A DNA stretch of 32,914 nt. Source: CAYWEP01 sp964457405 (GTDB lineage: Bacteria > Patescibacteriota > Microgenomatia > Levybacterales > UBA12049). Both the position numbers and the translations under genes were made by a program. The stretch lies in NCBI GenBank assembly GCA_964457405.1, contig CAYWEP010000006.1:1-32914 (forward strand), in the 5' to 3' direction. This document shows positions 9,433 to 15,270 of the stretch, one piece after another (position 1 is the stretch's first letter; each line of letters begins with the position of its first letter). Under the pieces are notes generated by a model. The model searched no databases and was not told where the DNA came from. It was given only the letters and a program-made list of their open reading frames with translations.

Positions 9433-10343
9433 ATCGGCACCTTCATCACCCTTTCTCCGTCAAGATACTCTCTACAGCGACGTGCATATAAAGCTGTATC
9501 TGGATGATCCTGCAATATAGATTCTAATAAATCAAGCTTCCCTGCAAAATATGCAGCTTCTATAATTCTTCTCAGTGTTTCTTGGCGATACGGAGGTCTT
9601 AAGAGTCGTGTAAAAATTCCACGTGCATTAAAGTTGGAACCCAAGCGTTCATAACACGTATCTATGAGAATGCTTACTCTGTCTAGAATCTCTTCGCCAC
9701 TTGCAGCTCTTTTGAGCTCACCTTCTTCTTCAAAGATGCCGTGTTTTCCGTAAATCGCATCATGAAAATATTTAGCCATTTGTTCTTCATCGCATTGTTC
9801 TCTATCAGGATAATCCATTTTGACTTTCATATGAGTACTCATGGAAAGAAAAAGAATCGTTTGCTCTGCATCGCTTAACTGATCAAGTGCAGTAGCAAGT
9901 TTTTCATGTCCTCGTGTTCCCTCTTCACTCTCCACATATAAAGCAATCCTATTAATTTTCCGTGCCAAGAGATTTTGAAATCCTGCTTCCGTTATTTCAC
10001 CTCTTGCTTCACGCTCGCGCAGCGCTACCAAATCAAGAGCAATCAAACCTCGCAAGCCTTCTGCCGCAAGTCCTATACGCACTGCGTCACCAGCATATGA
10101 TGTACTCAAAAAATGCTCCGCGCTTGGCATTGACCTGATTCCAGTCTGAAATCCAGCTACCATAATGGCGAGTTCATGCATCTGTCTTTCTGCCTCAGCA
10201 GTATCCCCTCCCAGTACCCTGACTAATGCTGCACGATGTTCTGCTGGAATAACTTTCTGAAAACGTTCTCTTGTTGCATCCAAAACTTCTGGCTGAATTG
10301 CTGGTTTGGCAACTATAGCAATTGGTTGTCGTTCTCCTGTCAT
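9387..10343 (-). CDS. Protein of unknown function (accessory block, first gene)
   Basis: 318 aa, not recognised. Predominantly helical and acidic, soluble, with no signal or membrane segment. The N-terminal ~130 residues are Ala/Leu/Glu-rich helices. The middle contains a Cys/Asp/Glu cluster (MDYPDREQCDEEQ) and a His-rich stretch (KYFHDAIYGKHG). The C-terminal part (YRQETLRRIIEAAYFAGKLD) resembles a helical repeat. It has its own strong sigma70-type promoter (10362-10390) and is followed, with a 46-bp overlap, by the 885-aa gene, so the two form a bicistronic unit separate from ruv transcription. The ATG is the first in frame after the promoter. Confidence 0.8.
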   Translation of the reverse strand: MTGERQPIAIVAKPAIQPEVLDATRERFQKVIPAEHRAALVRVLGGDTAEAERQMHELAIMVAGFQTGIRSMPSAEHFLSTSYAGDAVRIGLAAEGLRGLIALDLVALREREARGEITEAGFQNLLARKINRIALYVESEEGTRGHEKLATALDQLSDAEQTILFLSMSTHMKVKMDYPDREQCDEEQMAKYFHDAIYGKHGIFEEEGELKRAASGEEILDRVSILIDTCYERLGSNFNARGIFTRLLRPPYRQETLRRIIEAAYFAGKLDLLESILQDHPDTALYARRCREYLDGERVMKVPIWMKDSEDRPHRRQD

Positions 10344-10361
10344 AGCAATTTTAAGACCTAT

Positions 10362-10390
10362 AATATACTATGGTTGATATTACTTGTCAA
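10362..10390 (-). promoter_or_regulatory. Sigma70-type promoter of the 318/885-aa operon
   Basis: On the minus strand, -35 TTGACA (10385-10390), 17 bp spacer, -10 TATATT (10362-10367). The ATG at 10343 is 18 nt past the -10, giving a leader of about 10 nt. This is one of the two closest-to-consensus promoters in the window. Confidence 0.75.
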
Positions 10391-10509
10391 GGGGTCTCGG
10401 AAAAAGCTGATCTCCACTACTACCAGGCAAAAGGGATGAGTATTTTGGAGCGGCGCATGTACTGTCTGTATTCCTTGCCAAAATGCGAGAGAATAAGCTT
10501 TCCTTCCTT
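10391..10509. other. Short intergenic stretch between PIN toxin and unknown operon
   Basis: 119 bp with no supported gene. No hairpin followed by a T-run is visible in either direction, so read-through from the toxin-antitoxin unit into the downstream operon is possible. Confidence 0.4.
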
Positions 10510-10917
10510 TTATGGAAGCAAGCGCGAAACGAGCGGAAGTTTGTCAAAATCCTTGTCAAAAGAATATATTTCCTTGATGGCCTTTCTCTGCATCCATACA
10601 TAGTTAAAAACGTCATTAAAACTGACGTTTTCTTGCTGCCAAATCGCTAGCGCTTCGTGAAAGATCTCTTTATTTTCGACCTCCAGATTCGGAAAATCAA
10701 GCAAGCTCGTAATCTTTTCTACGATTTGCTCTTTTTGCTCATTATAATAGGACTGCAGCGTCCAAAGCACTTCAAAAATGACAATCGCTGATGTAATAAG
10801 TTTTATTTTTCCGGCATGTGCTTTTTCCAGGAGCTTCTTGCATGCCTGATATTGCAGGGCGTCGTCTCGTGTAAGAAAGCGTAAGATGATATTTGTATCA
10901 ACGAAGTACCGCATCAT
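10510..10917 (-). CDS. PIN-domain ribonuclease toxin (VapC-like)
   Basis: 135 aa, typical PIN toxin size. The acidic residues expected for Mg2+-dependent RNase activity are present: D7 in FVDTNI, E49 in IFEVLW, D102 in FNDVF, and D121/D123 in SFDKDFD. VapC-type toxins cleave tRNA, rRNA or mRNA and are neutralised by a co-encoded antitoxin. The start overlaps the antitoxin stop by 4 bp (ATGA), with a second ATG one codon later. The neighbour is an AbrB-like protein, the usual arrangement of antitoxin first, toxin second. The RNA target cannot be read from the sequence. Confidence 0.88.
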   Translation of the reverse strand: MMRYFVDTNIILRFLTRDDALQYQACKKLLEKAHAGKIKLITSAIVIFEVLWTLQSYYNEQKEQIVEKITSLLDFPNLEVENKEIFHEALAIWQQENVSFNDVFNYVWMQRKAIKEIYSFDKDFDKLPLVSRLLP

Positions 10918-11165
10918 TTTTCTGCAGCTTCTTCAGCTACATGTCTCATTACTGTTTTTCGAACGGCATTGAAGTCTTCGGGCATTTTTTTCGGCGCAAC
11001 TGTACCACCGAAATCAAGAAAGCTCTTTTTAAGCGGCTTGACAAGGTAGAGATCCTTGGCCAGCCTGCTAAAGCTCAGCCTGTCTCCTTTTTTCAACTTC
11101 GCTGCTTCTCTAAGATCTTTCGGAAGAGTTATTTGTCCTTTTGAGGAGAGTATTGCTGTCGGCAT
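10914..11165 (-). CDS. AbrB/MazE-type antitoxin
   Basis: 83 aa from the preferred start. The N-terminal SpoVT-AbrB swapped-hairpin domain is evident in the stretch from AILSSKGQITLPKDLR to KKGDRLSF. The C-terminal half (KKMPEDFNAVRKTVMRHVAE) should wrap the PIN toxin. Such antitoxins bind their own promoter. A longer frame begins at 11183, but that ATG lies partly in the -35/-10 spacer and its codons overlap the -10 box. ATG 11165, 9 nt after the -10, is therefore the real, near-leaderless start. The gene overlaps the toxin by 4 bp. Confidence 0.88.
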   Translation of the reverse strand: MPTAILSSKGQITLPKDLREAAKLKKGDRLSFSRLAKDLYLVKPLKKSFLDFGGTVAPKKMPEDFNAVRKTVMRHVAEEAAEK

Positions 11166-11174
11166 AGTAAGTAA

Positions 11175-11203
11175 CTTATACATTATTTCTTACATTTTGT
11201 CAA
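11175..11203 (-). promoter_or_regulatory. Promoter of the toxin-antitoxin operon
   Basis: On the minus strand, -35 TTGACA (11198-11203), 17 bp spacer, -10 TATAAG (11175-11180), then 9 nt to ATG 11165. TGTAAG words upstream and within the spacer and an inverted CTTAC just after the -10 flank the element. They are plausible AbrB-type operator half-sites, though this is inference. Confidence 0.72.
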
Positions 11204-11236
11204 TATGCTTACAACTGATTAGGAAGCTTACGAGCG

Positions 11237-11749
11237 TTAACTTGTTATCTTCGGATACTTTCGTGAATATGCGTGGGTAAGCGCGACTGCGAGAGCGTCG
11301 GATGTATCATCGTATTTTGGTTTTTTGGAAAGCGAGAGCAGCGTCATGACCATCTTCTCAACCTGCCTTTTTTCTGCCCGGCCGTATCCTGTTACCGCAA
11401 TCTTCACTTGAAGAGGCGTATACACAGTAACCGGCAGGTTTTTTTGCGCTGCAGCCAGAAGCACAACTCCCCGCGCCTGCCCGACAATAAACGCTGTTTT
11501 GGCATTGGTATTAAAAAACAACTCCTCAATTGCCAACTCATCAGGCTTATACTCGTTTATAATTTTGTTAATCTCTTCGTACAGTTGAACCAATCGTTGC
11601 TCTAAAGAGTCTTTTAAGAGTGTCTCAACACACCCATAGCTTTGCGCCTTTAACTCTTGCCCTGAGCGGCGTCGAAGGGCTAATTTTTGAACTTCTATCG
11701 CTCCCCACCCCGTTCTCCCAATACCAGGGTCTATCCCAAGTATTCGCAT
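11237..11749 (-). CDS. ruvC: Holliday junction resolvase RuvC
   Basis: 170 aa. RuvC cuts Holliday junctions symmetrically as a dimer. The RNase H-like fold is clear from MRILGIDPGIGRTGWG. Catalytic acids are D7, E75 (AIEELFF), D148 and D151 (DDTSDALA). The QARGV and QVKIAVTGYG stretches also match. Compared with E. coli RuvC, the loop after the first strand is longer by about 7-9 residues (ALRRRSGQE, 24-32). This is exactly the translation of a GCCCT...AGGGC repeat that also occurs elsewhere in the window. ATG 11749 follows an extended -10 by 9 nt. ruvC is separated from ruvA-ruvB by about 4.5 kb of accessory genes. Confidence 0.96.
   Translation of the reverse strand: MRILGIDPGIGRTGWGAIEVQKLALRRRSGQELKAQSYGCVETLLKDSLEQRLVQLYEEINKIINEYKPDELAIEELFFNTNAKTAFIVGQARGVVLLAAAQKNLPVTVYTPLQVKIAVTGYGRAEKRQVEKMVMTLLSLSKKPKYDDTSDALAVALTHAYSRKYPKITS
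11659..11680. repeat. Dispersed GTCGA/CTCAGGGC element inside ruvC
   Basis: 22 bp with inverted ends GCCCT/AGGGC around a GAGCGGCGTCGA core. Read on the minus strand it gives CCCTTCGACG...CTCAGGGCAAG. Related copies are at 12549-12569 (in rplY), 23766-23784 and 23791-23829. It falls in a surface-loop position of RuvC and keeps the frame. Confidence 0.7.
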
Positions 11750-11758
11750 AACGAATCG

Positions 11759-11767
11759 ATTATACCA
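11759..11767 (-). promoter_or_regulatory. ruvC extended -10 promoter
   Basis: TGGTATAAT on the minus strand, a perfect extended -10, with 9 nt between the hexamer and ATG 11749. No convincing -35 is seen. Confidence 0.65.
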
Positions 11768-11790
11768 TTGCTAAATTGCTATGGGAGGGA

Positions 11791-11822
11791 AACAATTTAA
11801 CAATCTAACAATGAAACAATTT
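11791..11822. repeat. Four tandem AACAATNN octamers
   Basis: Four contiguous 8-bp units: AACAATTT, AACAATCT, AACAATGA, AACAATTT. They lie between the divergent ruvC and rplY promoters and cover the place where a -35 box for rplY would be. The same AACAATNN unit occurs on the minus strand inside valS (13415-13446). Confidence 0.85.
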
Positions 11823-11835
11823 TCCCCACAGTTTG

Positions 11836-11844
11836 TGGTATAAT
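11836..11844 (+). promoter_or_regulatory. rplY extended -10 promoter
   Basis: TGGTATAAT with 7 nt to ATG 11852. The upstream in-frame ATG at 11843 overlaps the -10 itself and cannot be in the transcript, so this promoter fixes the start at 11852. Confidence 0.7.
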
Positions 11845-11851
11845 GTCCTCT

Positions 11852-12610
11852 ATGAAACACGCTGTTTTGAAAGCAGACGCGCGGCAAATAACCGGCAAGA
11901 AAGTCAAAAAACTTCGCAAAGAGGGGTTTTTACCGGCAAATGTCTATGGCAAAGACCTCAAGTCTGTTGCAATTCAAGTCAACCTTAAGGAGTTTCAAGC
12001 TATATTTAAAGAAGTTGGAGAAACAGGTCTTATTGACCTACAAGTTAACGGCGAGACTCGACCAGTCCTTGTTAAGAACCTGCAACTGCAGTACCCATCC
12101 CATATGCCGCTTCATGCTGATTTTTACCAAGTCAACCTCAAAGAGAAAGTAAAAGCCATGGTTCCCGTTGAGGTAACCGGTGAAGCAAAAGCAGTGACCG
12201 ATAAGATAGGTATTCTTCTCCAGCAGCTTTCAGAAGTTGAGGTTGAAGCGCTGCCAAATGACCTTCCGGAGAACATTACCGTTGAGGTGACCAATCTTGC
12301 CACAATTGGCGACCAGATCACAATTGAACAGCTCCAAATCCCGCAAGGAGTCACAGTACTGACTGATCCGGGGCAGATAGTCGTTAAGATTGACGAGCCG
12401 GTGCAAGAAGAGCCTGAAGAGGTTGTAGCTGAGGAAGGTGCGGAGGCTGCCGAAGGTGAAGCTGCAGCAGAGGGCGAAGAGGGTGAGGCGAAAGAAGAAG
12501 GCGGAGAGGATTCGAAAGAGACAAAGGAGACTGAGGGGACAAACGAGACCCATTCGACGAACTCAGGGCAAGCAAAGGGCGAAAAACCTTCTGAAGACGA
12601 GAAGCAATAA
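11852..12610 (+). CDS. rplY: 50S ribosomal protein L25, CTC form with acidic tail
   Basis: 252 aa. Residues 1-90 form the L25 5S rRNA-binding domain (LRKEGFLPANVYGKD and HADFYQVNLKEKV regions). About 95-190 is the TL5/CTC beta domain (ELPNDLPENITVEV-like, QIPQGVTVLTDPGQIVVKI). The last ~60 residues are a low-complexity Glu/Ala/Gly/Lys tail, longer than in typical CTC proteins. The tail contains THSTNSGQA, the translation of a dispersed repeat (12549-12569). The start is set by the extended -10 just upstream, giving a leaderless mRNA. It converges with the next gene, with 2 bp between stop codons. Confidence 0.94.
   Translation: MKHAVLKADARQITGKKVKKLRKEGFLPANVYGKDLKSVAIQVNLKEFQAIFKEVGETGLIDLQVNGETRPVLVKNLQLQYPSHMPLHADFYQVNLKEKVKAMVPVEVTGEAKAVTDKIGILLQQLSEVEVEALPNDLPENITVEVTNLATIGDQITIEQLQIPQGVTVLTDPGQIVVKIDEPVQEEPEEVVAEEGAEAAEGEAAAEGEEGEAKEEGGEDSKETKETEGTNETHSTNSGQAKGEKPSEDEKQ
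12549..12569. repeat. Dispersed GTCGA/CTCAGGGC element inside the rplY tail
   Basis: 21 bp from CCCATTCGACG to CTCAGGGC, related to the ruvC copy and very close to the outer arms of the 23791-23829 element. It is in frame and encodes THSTNSGQ in the acidic tail, where an insertion is easily tolerated. Confidence 0.65.
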
Positions 12611-12612
12611 CG

Positions 12613-13029
12613 CTAGCCTCCCAATTTTTGCGCGAACGCTTTCCCTTCTACAAAATTCGGATCAAGCTCCATTGCTTTTTGTAGATACGACCGAGCCAGT
12701 GCTTTTTCGCCAAGCTGATACGTCAGGAGCGCAAGCTTAAAATACCCATCCCTATATCCCTCATACTGGTCAACTACCCTCTTCCAGTATGCAATTTCCT
12801 GCAGGTACCGTGCGCGTTCTTGCCTAAGCTTTACGAGCGCCTCGCTATTTTGCCAAAGATTTACCCCAGTAATAATAATGCCCATGAGTAGAATCCCTGA
12901 GATAAATCCGACTATCACCCATCGATCAAGCATGGAAAGGAAAGAAAATCCCGGGAGTTCGGTAATACTTCGGGAAATATTCGGGAATTGAAAGGCGGAT
13001 TTTTTTACCGGTTTTTTGGATTTCGGCAT
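12613..13029 (-). CDS. Small membrane protein with coiled coil and TPR
   Basis: 138 aa from the preferred start. The N-terminus is Lys/Pro-rich and cytoplasmic. One membrane helix lies at about 37-58 (VIVGFISGILLMGIIITGVN), then a charged helix (ALVKLRQERARYLQEIAYW), and then a TPR-like pair (YFKLALLTYQLGEKALARSY, KAMELDPNF). The topology suggests an exported protein-interaction module. The frame is open to 13116 and would run into valS. ATG 13029 is preferred because TATAAA sits 6 nt upstream and the overlap disappears. The function is unknown; it lies downstream of valS in the same direction but has its own promoter. Confidence 0.75.
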   Translation of the reverse strand: MPKSKKPVKKSAFQFPNISRSITELPGFSFLSMLDRWVIVGFISGILLMGIIITGVNLWQNSEALVKLRQERARYLQEIAYWKRVVDQYEGYRDGYFKLALLTYQLGEKALARSYLQKAMELDPNFVEGKAFAQKLGG

Positions 13030-13035
13030 AAACGT

Positions 13036-13041
13036 TTTATA
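13036..13041 (-). promoter_or_regulatory. -10 element for the TM-TPR gene
   Basis: TATAAA on the minus strand, 6 nt before ATG 13029, with a weak TTTACT -35 at 16 bp spacing. Located in the valS-TPR intergenic gap. Confidence 0.5.
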
Positions 13042-13096
13042 GAAGCGAAAATATTGTAGTAAATGAGGCATAGAAAAAGCAAGCTCAGCCAAAAAG

Positions 13097-15202
13097 CTAG
13101 GAGGGCCACTGCTCAATCATAATCGACTCACCGTGTCCCGGCATTTTTTGATAGATTTCCTCTGTGATGAATGGCATAAAGGGATGTAGAAGCTTCAATA
13201 GTAGTACGTATAAAGTAGTAAGTATTACGTATGCGTTCTCATCGAGACGGTTTTTTACGTCTTCTATATAGATGTCTGCAAACTCGTGCCAAGCAAACTC
13301 ATACAACCTCTCAGCTGCAAGGTTAAATTGATAATTATCCAGGTATTTCGTAACCTCGTCTACCAAGCTATTTGTTTTCTCCACCCATTCCTTATCAATA
13401 TCATTCTCGGCAATATTGTTCCATTGTTCCATTGTTCCATTGTTTCGGATTTCGGATTTCGGATTTCGTGCTTCCCGTTTCATCTGAATGAAACGGGCTA
13501 TATTCCACAGCTTATTGGTAAATTTCCTCGCTCCATCAAGCTTTGAGTATGAAAGGCTCTGATCGTTCCCCGTCGCGTTACCATAAATGAGGGCAAAGCG
13601 AACAGCATCGGCACCGTATTGGTCAATAAGTTCCAAAGGGTTGATGACATTTCCCTTGGATTTGCTCATCTTCTTTCCATATGGATCGTTGACAATGCCA
13701 TGAAACAACACATCTTTAAATGGCACATCTCCTGTCGCATACAACCCCAGCATAATCATTCTCGCTACCCATGCTCGCAAAATATCATACGCTGTCTCCA
13801 TGACAGATGTCGGGTAAAATTTTTCATAATCTCCTGGTTTTGCAGTTTTCAGTGTCACAAAGGACCACTGACCCGACGAAAACCAAGTATCAAATGTATC
13901 CATATCTTGTTCATAATCATTTCCATCTGGAGTCTCACCCTCGGTAACAACCCACTCGCCAGTATGAATATTTCGCCAAGCGGGTATACGTATCCCCCAG
14001 ATAATTTGTCGTGAGATATTCCAGTCGCGAAGATTTTCAAGCCATTGGAAATACGGACTTTCAAAGTTTTTTGGGAAGATTCGAATTTCTCCATCTTTCA
14101 CTGCCTTTATTGCCTTGTCCGCCAAAGGTTTTACCTTTATAAACCACTGCTCCCTCGGCAATGGCTCAAGAGCGGTTTTACACTTATAGCAGAGGCCAAT
14201 CCTATGTGTATAGTCAGTGTCTATTTTTTCAATGAGCCCCTTTTTCTCCATCTCCGCAACTACTGCTTCGCGCGCCTTTTTGATAGAAAGCCCAGCAAAC
14301 TTACCAGCGTGTTCATTGAGTTTCCCATCAAAACCAATTACTTGTTTCAAAGGCAAACTATGTCTTCTCCCGACCTCAAAGTCATTAAAATCATGCGCAG
14401 GGGTGATTTTGACCACGCCGGTTCCAAACTCAGGATCCGAAGACTCATCCGCAACAACCTTGATTTTTGCCTTTCCCAACACTGTCTCAATCTCTATTTC
14501 TTTGCCAATATATTGCTGATACCGTTTATCATTGGGGTTCACAGCAACACCGGTATCACCGAATTTTGTTTCAGGACGTGTAGTCGCAAGGACTAATGGT
14601 CCATACTTTATGTAGTAAAGCGGGCTTTTCCGTTCTTCGTATACGACCTCAAGGTCCGAAAATGATGTCCCGTCTTTTGTACAGTAATTGACTAAACGAT
14701 AGTCTCTGTAAATCAATCCGTCATCATGCATTCTTTTAAACGTCTTATAAACAAGTTTTACAATATCAGGATCAAGCGTGTATTTTTCCCGCGTCCAATC
14801 GAGCGAAAATCCAAGTTTCCGCAGTTGATTCTGTATTCTTCCCTTATTCTGCTCGACATACTCCCAGATCATCTGGTAGAGCGTCTCTTGGTCATAATCA
14901 AGCCGTGACTTACCCTCAATCTGGAGTTTTTTCTCAAACACAAACTGCGTCTCAATGCCCGCGTGATCTGTGCCAGGAAGCCAGAGCGCTCCTTCCCCCT
15001 TCATGCGGTGGTAGCGGATGAGAATGTCTTCAACAGTATACATTGCGTGACCGAAATGGAGATCGCCATTTGCATTGGGCGGCGGCAGAATAATACAGTA
15101 GGGTTTCCCATCCGGGTGGACTTCAGGCTGAAAATACCCCTTCTCTTCCCATCCCTGATATATCCTCTCTTCTACTTTCTTATGATCATAAACTTTATCC
15201 AT
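13097..15202 (-). CDS. valS: Valyl-tRNA synthetase
   Basis: 701 aa. Class I synthetase: the HIGH motif is HFGHA (about 49-53), the editing (CP1) domain contains ATTRPETKFGDT, the WLPGTDHAGI motif is present, and KMSKSKGNV lies near residue 511. The anticodon-binding domain ends at the very C-terminus (ITEEIYQKMPGHGESIMIEQWPS region), so the C-terminal coiled-coil arm of canonical ValS (about 950 aa in E. coli) is missing. Only one CxxC (CYKC) is seen in the zinc-site region. About 18 residues near 578-596 (NPKSEIRNNGTMEQWNN) are encoded by tandem repeats. ATG 15202 follows an extended -10 TGTTAGAAT by 8 nt, and the upstream in-frame ATG at 15220 overlaps that promoter. Confidence 0.95.
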   Translation of the reverse strand: MDKVYDHKKVEERIYQGWEEKGYFQPEVHPDGKPYCIILPPPNANGDLHFGHAMYTVEDILIRYHRMKGEGALWLPGTDHAGIETQFVFEKKLQIEGKSRLDYDQETLYQMIWEYVEQNKGRIQNQLRKLGFSLDWTREKYTLDPDIVKLVYKTFKRMHDDGLIYRDYRLVNYCTKDGTSFSDLEVVYEERKSPLYYIKYGPLVLATTRPETKFGDTGVAVNPNDKRYQQYIGKEIEIETVLGKAKIKVVADESSDPEFGTGVVKITPAHDFNDFEVGRRHSLPLKQVIGFDGKLNEHAGKFAGLSIKKAREAVVAEMEKKGLIEKIDTDYTHRIGLCYKCKTALEPLPREQWFIKVKPLADKAIKAVKDGEIRIFPKNFESPYFQWLENLRDWNISRQIIWGIRIPAWRNIHTGEWVVTEGETPDGNDYEQDMDTFDTWFSSGQWSFVTLKTAKPGDYEKFYPTSVMETAYDILRAWVARMIMLGLYATGDVPFKDVLFHGIVNDPYGKKMSKSKGNVINPLELIDQYGADAVRFALIYGNATGNDQSLSYSKLDGARKFTNKLWNIARFIQMKREARNPKSEIRNNGTMEQWNNIAENDIDKEWVEKTNSLVDEVTKYLDNYQFNLAAERLYEFAWHEFADIYIEDVKNRLDENAYVILTTLYVLLLKLLHPFMPFITEEIYQKMPGHGESIMIEQWPS
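13415..13469. repeat. Tandem octamer and heptamer arrays inside valS
   Basis: On the plus strand, ATTGTTCC repeats three times plus a partial fourth copy, then ATTTCGG repeats (two perfect copies, with CGG before and ATTTCGT after). On the coding strand these are ATCCGAA heptamers followed by AACAATGG octamers. They are translated in frame between the catalytic and anticodon domains. Confidence 0.85.
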
Positions 15203-15210
15203 CGAAGCTA

Positions 15211-15219
15211 ATTCTAACA
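15211..15219 (-). promoter_or_regulatory. valS extended -10 promoter
   Basis: TGTTAGAAT on the minus strand, 8 nt before ATG 15202; the hexamer matches consensus at 5 of 6 positions. Confidence 0.55.
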
Positions 15220-15270
15220 CAGCTTTAGCCTCAGCACAAACTCGGGAATATATCGGGGAATACTCGGGAA

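Noticed and set aside
11791..11822. CRISPR array
   Set aside because: Units are 8 bp and contiguous, without spacers; no cas genes are in the window.
11820..11831. DnaA box upstream of rplY (TTTTCCCCACA)
   Set aside because: It has one extra C relative to the TTWTNCACA consensus and lies far from dnaA.
12613..13116. 167-aa form of the TM-TPR protein overlapping valS
   Set aside because: A -10 element directly upstream of ATG 13029 and the removal of the overlap favour the shorter 138-aa form.
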